Source: Variovorax sp. J22P240
GTDB taxonomy: Bacteria > Pseudomonadota > Gammaproteobacteria > Burkholderiales > Burkholderiaceae_C
Direction of reading: 5' to 3'
Assembly: GCF_030316855.1 (NCBI RefSeq)
Contig: NZ_JASZYR010000001.1
Span: 1,054,001 to 1,118,000 of the forward strand
DNA: 64,000 bases
Shown here: positions 17,406 to 25,231 of the stretch, in pieces
Layout: each line of letters opens with the position of its first letter
Position numbering within the stretch: position 1 is the first letter of the stretch
Notes under the pieces: model-generated
Database searches by the model: none
Seen by the model: only the letters and a program-made list of their open reading frames with translations
Told to the model about the DNA's origin: nothing
Program-made: the position numbers and the translations under genes

Positions 17406-18145
17406 GGCGCCAGCGACAGCTTCTGTCTGAGCTCCGCCGCGCTCACCGACTGGCCGTAGCCCGGCCCGCCGCGCTGGAATCGCCGTGCGTCGGCCAGCTT
17501 TCCGACGACCACGGGATCGAACCCGGCATGGCGCACGAGCCCTGCCGCCACCTTGACGGCTTCCGGATCGTCGCCGGCGATGGGGATGGCCAATCTCGGC
17601 TCGGGCCGGTTGGCCTCGCGCGCGAAGATCGTGTACGACATGGTGTTGAAGGCCCGCACCAGCCGCGCACCCGCCAGGTACTTCTGCGAGACGACACCGA
17701 TGCCCTCCTGCTCCACCTCGTCGGCCACGCTGCCGTCGCGCGAGGCGACGGCGTTGCAGGCGTCGAGCAGGACCTTGCCCTTGAGCGCGCTGCCGTAGTC
17801 CTTGCCGATCTGCGGCAGCGCACCATAGGGCACGGCGATAAAGAGCGCGTCGCCGAAAGCAATGGCCTGCGCCACCGTGCCGGCGCTGGCAAGCGGACCC
17901 AGCCCCGAGACCAGGTCCTTGAGTTCTTCGGGGTGGCGCGACGAGAACATCACCGGATGGCCGGCCTTGACCCAGAGCCCGCCGATGGTGCCGCCGATGC
18001 GGCCGGCGCCGATCACGCCGATGCGCGAACCGGTGCCTGCCTGCGCCTGCGCGCGCTCCGGCTTCAGCGCCGCGATGACGGCCCATGCGCCACTCGCCGC
18101 GAGCAGGCTGCGGCGGGTGCGATCGAGGGATGGATGTTGCGGCAT
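17402..18145 (-). CDS. Exported NAD(P)-binding protein, F420-dependent NADP reductase-like
   Basis: This 247-residue protein starts with a twin-arginine-like signal (RTRRSLLAASGAWAVIAAL) and an AQAQA cleavage region. The mature part opens with a Rossmann loop RIGVIGAGRIGGTIG (41-55), VMFSSRHPEEL, and a C-terminal FQRGGPGYGQ, as in the NADP_oxidoreductase_F420 family. An exported dinucleotide-binding enzyme is unusual, and Tat export would let it carry its folded cofactor across. The ATG has AGGAGG upstream at good spacing. Its stop overlaps the carrier start (ATGA), making it the first gene of a coupled trio. Confidence 0.82.
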   Translation of the reverse strand: MPQHPSLDRTRRSLLAASGAWAVIAALKPERAQAQAGTGSRIGVIGAGRIGGTIGGLWVKAGHPVMFSSRHPEELKDLVSGLGPLASAGTVAQAIAFGDALFIAVPYGALPQIGKDYGSALKGKVLLDACNAVASRDGSVADEVEQEGIGVVSQKYLAGARLVRAFNTMSYTIFAREANRPEPRLAIPIAGDDPEAVKVAAGLVRHAGFDPVVVGKLADARRFQRGGPGYGQSVSAAELRQKLSLAP

Positions 18146-18221
18146 CGAAACCTCCTGCGTTCGGCGAACCGGGCGATCATCTTCCCGCGCCCTTCGCCAC
18201 GCAAGCACCGCCCGGCAGCGC

Positions 18222-19202
18222 TCAAAGCTTGATGCCGGCGCCTTTCACCGTGGGGGCGAGCACGCCCACCTGTTCCTTCACGATGCTCTCGAAGCGCGCC
18301 GTGCTTTCCGGCTTGGCGACGATGCCCAGCTCGATCAGCTTTTTCTGCACCTCCGGCATGACGAGCACTTCATTGCATGCCGTGTTGAGCTTCGTCACGA
18401 TGTCCGGCGGCAGCTTGGCCGGCCCGCTGAGGCCGAAGAAGTTCTCCAGCACCAGCTTGGGCTGGCCCACCTCGACAATGCTCGACACCTCGGGCATGAG
18501 CGGCGAGCGCGTGGAGCCCGTCACGGCAAGCGGCACCAGTTGGCCGCTCTTGAAGAATGGCACGTAAGCGGTGATGACGTCGATGCCCACGGGGATCACG
18601 TTGGCGATCAGGTCGGTCGTCATCGGAGCGCCGCCGCGGTACGGCACGTGCACGAGGTTGGCCCCGGTGACCTTGCGGATCAGCTCGCCGTGGATGTGGC
18701 CGATCGACCCGGGGCCGCCCGACCCGAAGTCCAGCCGTCCTTCCTTGCGGGCCCGCGCGTCGAGCTCGGCATAGGTGGTGATGCCCGAGGGCTTGCTCGC
18801 CATGATCACCAGCGGCGCCGAACCCAGGAAGGCAATGTGCGTGAAGGCAGTCAGCGGGTCGTAGGGCTGCTTCTCCAGCGTGAACGGGCCCAGCGCGATC
18901 GGCGTGGTGTTCGACAGCATGAAGGTATAGGCGTCCGGCGGGGCCGCGGCCACCAGGGCGCCGCCAATGGTGCCGCCGGCGCCGGGCTTGTTGTCGACCA
19001 CGACCGCCTGGCCGAGCTTGCGGGTCAGCTGCTCGCCCATCACGCGGGCGAGGATGTCACTCGACCCGCCTGCGGGAAAGGTCACGATGATCTTGATCGG
19101 TTTGTCCGGCCACTGGGCAAAAGCCGGCAACGCGATCGAGGCGGCGCCTGCAGCCAGCAACTGGAGCGCGCCGCGGCGCGTGGGGTGGGTGGTGGTGGTC
19201 AT
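18222..19202 (-). CDS. Bug-family (TctC-like) tripartite tricarboxylate receptor
   Basis: This 326-residue periplasmic binding protein has a twin-arginine-like signal (TRRGALQLLAAGAASIALPA), cleavage after AFA, and the family opening WPDKPIKIIVTFPAGGSSD followed by LVHVPYRGGAPM. Bug receptors are expanded in Burkholderiales and bind carboxylates or amino acids with high affinity; many are orphans without their membrane partners, as here. It is divergent from a LysR regulator, a common pairing that suggests control by that protein. Confidence 0.92.
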   Translation of the reverse strand: MTTTTHPTRRGALQLLAAGAASIALPAFAQWPDKPIKIIVTFPAGGSSDILARVMGEQLTRKLGQAVVVDNKPGAGGTIGGALVAAAPPDAYTFMLSNTTPIALGPFTLEKQPYDPLTAFTHIAFLGSAPLVIMASKPSGITTYAELDARARKEGRLDFGSGGPGSIGHIHGELIRKVTGANLVHVPYRGGAPMTTDLIANVIPVGIDVITAYVPFFKSGQLVPLAVTGSTRSPLMPEVSSIVEVGQPKLVLENFFGLSGPAKLPPDIVTKLNTACNEVLVMPEVQKKLIELGIVAKPESTARFESIVKEQVGVLAPTVKGAGIKL

Positions 19203-19307
19203 GGTGTCCTGCAGCAAAAGGGATGCCCGAACTTTAGGAACGCCAACATGGCACGCCAATCGCTTGTCCGCAATCAGCGGCATAGCAAAGCTCTGCCCCG
19301 GAGCCCG

Positions 19308-19324
19308 CCGGCGACTGTCGCCGG
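19308..19324. promoter_or_regulatory. Palindrome in the Bug/LysR intergenic region
   Basis: CCGGCGAC and GTCGCCGG flank a single T to give a 17-base palindrome ending 35 bases before the LysR start. A second short repeat (GGTGC/GCACC, 323-338 of the same kilobase) follows directly. It may be an operator for divergent control or a leader hairpin. It does not fit the usual T-N11-A LysR box. Confidence 0.35.
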
Positions 19325-19359
19325 TGCGCCGAGGCACCAAAGCTGTGCAGCAACCGCCC

Positions 19360-20334
19360 ATGTCACGCTCCAACGACCCATTCGACACCTATTTGCTGCG
19401 CGTGTTCAGCACGCTGATGAGCGAGCGCAGCGTCTCGCGGGCGGCCACGCGGCTGAACCAGTCGCAGCCCACGATCAGCACCGCGCTCAGGCGCCTGCGG
19501 GACATCTTCGACGACCCCTTGCTCATCAAGGACAAGCAGCGCATGGTGCCGACCGAGCGCGCGTTGCAGCTGGAAGCGTCGGTGCGCACCGTGCTCGGCG
19601 AGATCGACGGACTGCTGTCGCCAGGCGACGTCTTCGACCCCGCGACCACGCGGCAGACCTTCCGCATCGGCACGCCCGACTACCTCGCGCCGCCGCTGAT
19701 GGCCGCCGTCGTCCACTACATGCGCACGACGGCGCCCGGCGCGCGGATGCTGATGCAGGCACTCGGCCCGGACTACGACTTCGACGCCGCCCTTGCCGAA
19801 GGCGAACTCGACGTGGTGATCGGCAACTGGCCGCAGCCGCCGGAGCACCTGCGCACCACCTTGCTGCTGGAGGACGAGGTGGTCTGCCTGGTCGATCGCG
19901 ACCATCCGGGCGCCAACGGACTAATGGTCACCGACTACCTGGAAGGCAACCACGTCGTGCCGCAGCTCTACAGCACGCTGCAGCGCGGCGTGGTCGAGAC
20001 CCATCTGGCTGCCCAGCGACTGGCGCGCACGCCGACGGTGACCGTGCCCTATTTCTCCATGGCACCGCACCTGTTGCCCGGCACCGACCTGATCTTCACG
20101 ACCAGCCGGCATTTCGCGCAGCACTTCGCGGCGATGCTGCCGCTGGCCGTCGTGCCGTCGCCGATCGACTTCCCGCCGATGCGCTTCTACCAGCTCTGGC
20201 ATGGGCGCAACCAGCAGGCGCCGGGGCACATCTGGTTCCGATCGCTGCTGTCGGCCGTGATGCGCACGGCGGGGGCGACCCGGCATCTGCGGGTGACGGC
20301 GCCGGCAGCGCAGGACTTGCGGCAGTTCGCCTGA
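19360..20334 (+). CDS. LysR-family transcriptional regulator
   Basis: This 324-residue regulator has an N-terminal winged helix (about residues 8-68; RSVSRAATRLNQSQPTISTALRRLR) and a C-terminal LysR substrate-binding domain (TFRIGTPDYLAPPLMAAVVH). The start ATG at 19360 gives MSRSNDPFDTYLLRVFSTLM, a normal LysR beginning. It diverges from the Bug receptor gene and is likely to regulate it. The effector is unknown. Confidence 0.92.
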   Translation: MSRSNDPFDTYLLRVFSTLMSERSVSRAATRLNQSQPTISTALRRLRDIFDDPLLIKDKQRMVPTERALQLEASVRTVLGEIDGLLSPGDVFDPATTRQTFRIGTPDYLAPPLMAAVVHYMRTTAPGARMLMQALGPDYDFDAALAEGELDVVIGNWPQPPEHLRTTLLLEDEVVCLVDRDHPGANGLMVTDYLEGNHVVPQLYSTLQRGVVETHLAAQRLARTPTVTVPYFSMAPHLLPGTDLIFTTSRHFAQHFAAMLPLAVVPSPIDFPPMRFYQLWHGRNQQAPGHIWFRSLLSAVMRTAGATRHLRVTAPAAQDLRQFA

Positions 20335-20453
20335 CGCCGGGGCGCGGCAGGATTGCGCCGCCACGGCCGCCGACTGGCGCACGTTCCGCCAAAGCCGTGC
20401 ATTGCCAAGGGCTTTTGAATCACAATGCCGGACCCCCACGCCCGGCCTTTGCC

Positions 20454-20969
20454 ATGCCCGAGGTTCCACCCCGCACATTGTTGAAACCCGAGCACATCGC
20501 GATGATCGACAAAGGCGTGTCGACCATCGTCTCGTCGCGCAATTCCGCACTGCGGCCCAGCCTGATGCGCGCGATGGCCGCGAGCATCTCACCGGACGGC
20601 ACGGAGGTCACGGTCTTCCTCGCGCGCGGCCAGGCACGCCAGCTGCTGCAGGACATCGCCGCGACCGGTCATCTCGCAGTGGTGTTCAGCGAGCCGCTGA
20701 GCCACCGCACCGTGCAGGTGAAGGCGCGAAAGGCAGAACTCCGAGCAGCCGACGAGGGGGATCTGCCGGTCCTGCACCGCTACCTCGCGTCGATGGAATA
20801 CGAGCTCGGTCTCGTCGGCTGCGATGTGCCCTTCGTACGGACGATCTTCTCGTTCCGGCTTGCCGAGCTGGTGGCGGTGCGCTTCAACCCGAGCGAGGCC
20901 TTCGACCAGACGCCCGGACCCAAGGCCGGCAGCGCGCTGCCCCCGACGCCCACCTCGGCACCCGCATGA
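20454..20969 (+). CDS. Pyridoxamine 5'-phosphate oxidase-fold protein
   Basis: This 171-residue single-domain protein has the split-barrel flavin-binding fold, shown by VSTIVSSRNSALRPSLMRA near the start and FLARGQARQLLQDI and VAVRFNPSEAFDQTPG later. Members bind FMN, F420 or haem and are often detoxifying reductases or sensors. The stop overlaps the start of the next gene (ATGA), so the two are co-translated and probably function together. Binding ligand and reaction are not evident. Confidence 0.75.
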   Translation: MPEVPPRTLLKPEHIAMIDKGVSTIVSSRNSALRPSLMRAMAASISPDGTEVTVFLARGQARQLLQDIAATGHLAVVFSEPLSHRTVQVKARKAELRAADEGDLPVLHRYLASMEYELGLVGCDVPFVRTIFSFRLAELVAVRFNPSEAFDQTPGPKAGSALPPTPTSAPA

Positions 20970-22327
20970 CACCGGCCTCCCCCCTTCTTTCGCTCCACGC
21001 GATCCGTGCCTGCTTCGAAGGCGCGATCCCGGCCATCATGTCGACCTGCGCGGAAGACGGAACGCCCAACGTCGCCTACATCTCGCAGGTCAACTACGTG
21101 GACGAACGCCACGTCGCGCTGTCGTTCCAGTTCTTCAACAAGACCCGGCAGAACATCCTCGCCAACCCCTACAGCAGCGTGCTGCTGATCGACCCGAGCA
21201 GCGCCGGCTACTACCGGCTGCACCTGCGCTACCTGCGCACGGAGACCAGCGGCCCGCTGTTCGAGAGCATGAAGGCGCAGCTGGCCGGCATCGCCTCGTA
21301 CTCGGGCATGGCCGGCGTATTCCGGTTGCTGGGCTCCGACGTGTACGAGGTCGAGGCCATCGAGAGCGTGGAGGGTGATCGCCTTCCACCGCAGACTCCC
21401 CGTTTCGGCCTGCTGGCCGGCGTACGGCGTTCGGCCGAGCGCCTCGCCGCCTGTGGGGCGACGGACGAGTTGTTGCAGACCGTGCTCGCGGTGCTGAACG
21501 ACCATCTGGACGTGCGCCATGCCATGGTCCTGATGCTGGACACCGCCACGCAGCGCCTCTATACGGTGGCCAGTTGCGGGTATGCGACATCCGGTGTCGG
21601 CTCGGAGATCGAAATCGGACACGGCGTGATCGGCGTGGCCGCTCGCGAGCGCACGCCGGTGCGCATCAGCCACATGACGAACGCGGCGAGCTACAGCCAC
21701 GCGGTGCGCAGCAGCATGCGCGAGACCGAGCCCGGACTCGTGCTCGATACCGAAATCTGCTTTCCGGGCCTGCCGGAGCCGCACAGCCAGCTGGCGGTGC
21801 CCATCGTCTCCAGCGGCCGCCTGCTGGGCGCGCTCTTCGTCGAAAGCCCGCAGGACATGCGCTTTGGCTTCGAGGATGAAGACGCGCTGGTCGCCATCGC
21901 CGGACACCTGGGCGCGGCGCTGGAACTATTGCGCACCGCCGACGAGCCGGCGGCGCCTGCAGAGGAGCCCCGCGCGGCCAGTGCGCGATCGACCACCGGC
22001 GCGCCGGTGCCGGTGCGCCACTACCTCGCGAACCACAGCGTCTTCATCGGAGACAGATACCTGATCAAGGGCGTGGCGGGCGCCATCCTCGGCAAGCTGC
22101 TGCGCGAGTACTCTGAGCAAAGCCGCAGCGAATTCACCAATCGCGAGCTGCGGCTCGACCCCGCCATCGGACTGCCTGATCTATCGGACAACCTCGAGGC
22201 CCGGCTGGTGTTGTTGCAGCGCCGCCTGGTGGAGAACTGCCCGCACATCCGCATCGAGAAGACCGGCCGCGGCCGGTTTCGCCTGCGCATGGAACGGCCG
22301 GTCGCGCTCACCGAAATCCCCGGCTGA
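20966..22327 (+). CDS. Flavin-reductase-fold / GAF / winged-helix-like multidomain protein
   Basis: This 453-residue protein has three parts. Residues 12-135 resemble a pyridoxamine-phosphate-oxidase split barrel (AIMSTCAEDGTPNVAYISQ). Residues 165-325 form a GAF sensor domain (ELLQTVLAVLNDHLDVRH to QLAVPIVSSGRLLGALFV). After a Pro/Ala linker, residues 350-445 carry a basic domain with FTNRELRLDP, a helix ARLVLLQRRL and a wing-like EKTGRGRFRL, suggesting a winged helix for DNA or protein contact. The architecture suggests a redox or ligand sensor wired to an output. It is coupled by ATGA to the single-domain relative upstream. Confidence 0.78.
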   Translation: MTPASPLLSLHAIRACFEGAIPAIMSTCAEDGTPNVAYISQVNYVDERHVALSFQFFNKTRQNILANPYSSVLLIDPSSAGYYRLHLRYLRTETSGPLFESMKAQLAGIASYSGMAGVFRLLGSDVYEVEAIESVEGDRLPPQTPRFGLLAGVRRSAERLAACGATDELLQTVLAVLNDHLDVRHAMVLMLDTATQRLYTVASCGYATSGVGSEIEIGHGVIGVAARERTPVRISHMTNAASYSHAVRSSMRETEPGLVLDTEICFPGLPEPHSQLAVPIVSSGRLLGALFVESPQDMRFGFEDEDALVAIAGHLGAALELLRTADEPAAPAEEPRAASARSTTGAPVPVRHYLANHSVFIGDRYLIKGVAGAILGKLLREYSEQSRSEFTNRELRLDPAIGLPDLSDNLEARLVLLQRRLVENCPHIRIEKTGRGRFRLRMERPVALTEIPG

Positions 22328-22341
22328 GCACCGCCAAGGCC

Positions 22342-23076
22342 TCACCCCTGAACCAGACCCGTCGCGGCCGGCAGGTGGAGACTCGCGCTGAGCTTGGCCC
22401 ATTCACGCTCGCTCAGGTGCGGGCGCACCACGTCGAGCGCCGCCGCGAAGGCCGGCGCAGGCGCATGGGCCTGCATGTCGCCCAGCATCGCGGTGCGCTC
22501 GGCAGGGTTCATGAAGGGCACCATCCAGCGCACGATGAACATCATCTCGTGCGGCGGGATCGAGGCGACCAGCGCGTTGTGGATCTCGATGAGTTCGGCG
22601 TCGGTGTAGCGCGCCCAGAGCACCGCGTTGTGCGCCGTCTCCTCGACATGCATGTGCTCGAAGTTGTGCGCGATGAAGAGCGAGAGCGCCCGGTACAGCG
22701 CGAGCGCGCCGGCGGCACGCACCTCGGCATCGCATTGCAACAGCGCCGTGGTCTGGTTCGCCAGCACCGTGATCGCTTCCGTGTGCTCCGCGTGCTCGTG
22801 GGCGATCTGACCGCTGGCGCCCGGCGCGCGGGCCTCCATGGCGGTGTGCACGAATTCGTTCTCGTGCTGCAGATGCGAGCGGCAGAAATCCAGCAACTCC
22901 AGCACGCGTTGCGTGACCTGAGCGAGTTCCAGCGCATCGTCCACGTCCATGCGTCCGAGCGCGAGCAGGCTGTCGGCCATGAGTGCGCGCAGCGCCTTGT
23001 GGATACCGGCATACATGTCGATGCGGGGTGCCGCGGCCTCCGCAACCTGGCGCATTTCGCGCTGATCGATGTTCAT
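22342..23076 (-). CDS. Hemerythrin-like domain protein
   Basis: This 244-residue helical protein has the di-iron ligand pattern: HENEFVHTAMEAR, a histidine-rich IAHEHAEHTEAI and HNFEHMHVEETAHN, the last closely matching the HxxxHxxxxE/H arrangement of hemerythrins. Hemerythrin-like proteins bind oxygen, NO or peroxide and repair or sense oxidative and nitrosative stress. A long C-terminal part (IPPHEMMFIVRWMVPFMNPAERTAMLGD) resembles the extra domain of larger family members. The start has AAGGA upstream. It is divergent from the unknown gene at 23271 across a region holding a perfect palindrome. Confidence 0.85.
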   Translation of the reverse strand: MNIDQREMRQVAEAAAPRIDMYAGIHKALRALMADSLLALGRMDVDDALELAQVTQRVLELLDFCRSHLQHENEFVHTAMEARAPGASGQIAHEHAEHTEAITVLANQTTALLQCDAEVRAAGALALYRALSLFIAHNFEHMHVEETAHNAVLWARYTDAELIEIHNALVASIPPHEMMFIVRWMVPFMNPAERTAMLGDMQAHAPAPAFAAALDVVRPHLSEREWAKLSASLHLPAATGLVQG

Positions 23077-23170
23077 TGGGGTGTCCTTCTTGGGGTCCAG
23101 CGGAAAGCGCACCGTGCACCTCCTGCTGGGAAAGAAGTCTAGAAATCCGCCGCTTCGCGCACCGCTAAGA

Positions 23171-23184
23171 ATTGCTTAAGCAAT
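23171..23184. promoter_or_regulatory. Perfect 14-base palindrome upstream of the hemerythrin gene
   Basis: ATTGCTTAAGCAAT is a perfect palindrome about 95 bases upstream of the hemerythrin start and 87 upstream of the divergent gene. Such AT-rich symmetrical sites are typical of dimeric regulators. No known regulator was matched. Confidence 0.45.
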
Positions 23185-23239
23185 CCCTCACGGAACCTTA
23201 AAAACGCGTGCGGTCAGGCCCGGATGCCCGCCGCGCTAC

Positions 23240-23269
23240 GATATCGCCTCAATTTCTTGGGGCGATATC
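23240..23269 (+). promoter_or_regulatory. Start-proximal hairpin overlapping the ribosome site
   Basis: GATATCGCC (23240-23248) pairs perfectly with GGCGATATC (23261-23269), leaving a 12-base loop. The 3' arm ends one base before the ATG of the following gene, and the only purine-rich ribosome site lies at the base of the stem (TTGGGG and following). The hairpin could hide the start until melted, for example by temperature or a bound factor, or could equally serve as a DNA operator. Confidence 0.5.
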
Positions 23270-23270
23270 C

Positions 23271-23657
23271 ATGTTTGGCTTGTTCAAGTCAAAGCAGCCG
23301 ACGCCGGGACGCGGCTTGTATCTGGTCAATGTGAAGGTGGCACGCGGCTCGAACCCCCGCATGCCGAAATCCCTGGCCGGGGCGTACGTGTCGGCCTATG
23401 TCACGGCAAACAACCATGAGTCGGCGACAACGCTCGCAGTGACCCGGTTGACGGCACAGGGCTACGAGTTCCTGGACACCCAGGGCCCCATCACTCGGCT
23501 CGACCATCGCCAGTGGTCCGCGCACGTCGCGCAATCGTGGCCCGAGTTCATCGACGAACTGCCCAAGCAGAACGAGATCGCCGAGGGCTTGCAAGGCGAG
23601 ATGGTGTTCTTCGGTCCGTTCGTGGGCTACGAGCGGGCGGAACGGGTTGATCGCTGA
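23271..23657 (+). CDS. Hypothetical protein behind a hairpin
   Basis: This is a 128-residue protein beginning MFGLFKSKQPTPGRGLYLVN, with AYVSAYVTANNHESATTLAV in the middle and EMVFFGPFVGYERAE near the end. I do not recognise its family. It has no signal peptide or membrane segment, is hydrophilic and looks like a small alpha/beta domain. The ATG at 23271 is preferred over the longer open frame because the upstream part overlaps the hairpin and has no homology feel. It converges with the glycan operon after 23 bases and diverges from the hemerythrin gene. Its job is unknown. Confidence 0.7.
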   Translation: MFGLFKSKQPTPGRGLYLVNVKVARGSNPRMPKSLAGAYVSAYVTANNHESATTLAVTRLTAQGYEFLDTQGPITRLDHRQWSAHVAQSWPEFIDELPKQNEIAEGLQGEMVFFGPFVGYERAERVDR

Positions 23658-23670
23658 CCGGGTGCCGGTC
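23656..23670. terminator. Short hairpin between convergent genes
   Basis: GACCGG and CCGGTC form a perfect 6-base stem with a GTG loop just after the unknown gene. A pyrimidine-rich stretch follows but there is no clear T-run. It is a weak candidate. Confidence 0.25.
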
Positions 23671-23680
23671 GGCCTCCCCT

Positions 23681-25225
23681 TCAGCTTTTCGCGCCTCGGT
23701 AGCGCCAGAATCTGTAGCCGTGCAGGTCGCGCTCCTGCACGTACTCTTTTTGCAGGAAGTCCCTGAGCTTCGCAAACAGCTCCGGCTGTCCTTCGCACTT
23801 CGACTTGGCCAGCCCGCATGAATCGGGCGCCTCGACGATGTACAGCGGCTTGTTGCCCAGGGTGTCTGCCTGGTATTTCTCGTGCGTGTCCTTGAATCCG
23901 GAGAGCGCCGGATAGTAGTAGGTGATGCTCGTCGCCGAACGCCTGCCGGAAGCGGCCAGCAGCCAGGTCTCGGCACCGTGGACCAGCACGAAGTCGGAGG
24001 GCTTTGTGTTGCGCTGGAGATAGTCGGCCAGTTCGTTTTCCGGCGAGCCCGCGACGCCGGTGCCATGCTTCAACGAGCCCAGCATGGCGAAGGCCGGCGG
24101 CGCCGACGCGACCACGAAGGCCGGAACCACGAGCACCGCCCATTTGGCGTTCTTCCTCACGCCGGACAGGAAGCCGCCAGGGCCGCTCCCCAGGTTCAGC
24201 AAGGCGACGAACACCAGGGCGAGCGCCGGGGCGGCAAGCGAAGCGTAGTGCAAGTACCCTCTTCCCGAGGCCAACTGCGACAGCAACTCGACGCAGAAGA
24301 TCGTGAACATCAACCAGTAGAACGAGTTCTTCTTTCCCTTGGGAACCTGCGTGTTCGACAGCAAGACGGCGGCGCCCATGAGGAGGCAGCCAAGGCCCAG
24401 GGGCGAAAGAAAGATGGCCTGCGACAGCGAGTACATGGCCACGACCCGCGCCACGAGGCTCGCTCCGCGCGAGTACGCGAAGTTGAACGACCAGTACTGC
24501 TCCACAAAGGCGCTCATCGCGCCCTTCTGGTAGAGCCAGAAAAGAATGGGCAGCACGACGACAGCGTATGAAACACCCATCAGGACGATCGACCTGAAGC
24601 GATGCCGGGTGCCGAAGACGACCAGGTAGAGGGCCAGGAAGCCCAGGCCCATCCCGTTATTGAGCCGCGTCAGCATCGCGACGGCCATCGCGATGCCGAG
24701 CGAGATGCACAGCCAGTCCAGCAGGCCCACCTTGTTCGATACCGACTCATCGCAAAAGTAGGCGAAGGCCAGCGAATAGGTCACCAGGATGAACGGGATC
24801 AGCCAGGATTCCGTCAGGTTCCCCAACTCGAAGGTCGCGCAGTAAGTCAGCACGAACAGGGTCGCCGCCAGCACGACTGCGAAGGTCGGGAGCAGCCTTC
24901 TCCAGAGAGACATCGATATCGCCAGTCCAGCGAAGAGAAGGAGCCCTTCGAGAAGAATGATGCCCTTGGCGCTGTCCGTGAGAAGGTATCCCAGCGCATT
25001 GAAGATGTAGAGCAGCGGGCCCTTGTGATCCCACGAATCAACGTAGGGCATGCCCCCGCTGTTCATGATCATCCCGGTGTAGACGAAGACGCCCGAATCC
25101 CGGCCGATCGGCAAGGTGCGCAGCAGCAGACCATAGGGCACCAGGACAAGGACAGCCGCGCCCAGGAGGGTGGCGATGCTCCAGGTCCCTGCAACTCTCT
25201 CCGAACTCTGGGGACGGCTGCTCAT
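23681..25225 (-). CDS. GT39/ArnT-like membrane glycosyltransferase
   Basis: This 514-residue protein has about ten transmembrane helices and a soluble C-terminal part. The first loop carries an acidic motif (LPIGRDSGVFVYTGMIM) typical of GT-C enzymes of the PMT/ArnT/GT39 type, followed by VDSWDHKGPLLYIF. GT-C enzymes use lipid-phosphate sugars on the outer face of the inner membrane and transfer the sugar to a lipid, glycan or protein acceptor. It is the last gene of the coupled operon with a polyprenyl-sugar synthase, a flippase-like protein and a flavoprotein, which fits a final transfer step. The acceptor is unknown. Confidence 0.78.
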   Translation of the reverse strand: MSSRPQSSERVAGTWSIATLLGAAVLVLVPYGLLLRTLPIGRDSGVFVYTGMIMNSGGMPYVDSWDHKGPLLYIFNALGYLLTDSAKGIILLEGLLLFAGLAISMSLWRRLLPTFAVVLAATLFVLTYCATFELGNLTESWLIPFILVTYSLAFAYFCDESVSNKVGLLDWLCISLGIAMAVAMLTRLNNGMGLGFLALYLVVFGTRHRFRSIVLMGVSYAVVVLPILFWLYQKGAMSAFVEQYWSFNFAYSRGASLVARVVAMYSLSQAIFLSPLGLGCLLMGAAVLLSNTQVPKGKKNSFYWLMFTIFCVELLSQLASGRGYLHYASLAAPALALVFVALLNLGSGPGGFLSGVRKNAKWAVLVVPAFVVASAPPAFAMLGSLKHGTGVAGSPENELADYLQRNTKPSDFVLVHGAETWLLAASGRRSATSITYYYPALSGFKDTHEKYQADTLGNKPLYIVEAPDSCGLAKSKCEGQPELFAKLRDFLQKEYVQERDLHGYRFWRYRGAKS

Positions 25226-25231
25226 GGCGGT

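Noticed and set aside
16110..18086. 658-codon version of the nucleotide-carrier-like gene
   Set aside because: The extra 220 codons upstream overlap the exported NAD(P)-binding gene in another frame; the ATG at 17405 overlaps its stop in the usual ATGA manner.
15556..18145. The nucleotide-carrier-like gene as a sign of an intracellular lifestyle
   Set aside because: The rest of the window holds complete biosynthesis and catabolism, and such carriers also occur in free-living betaproteobacteria.
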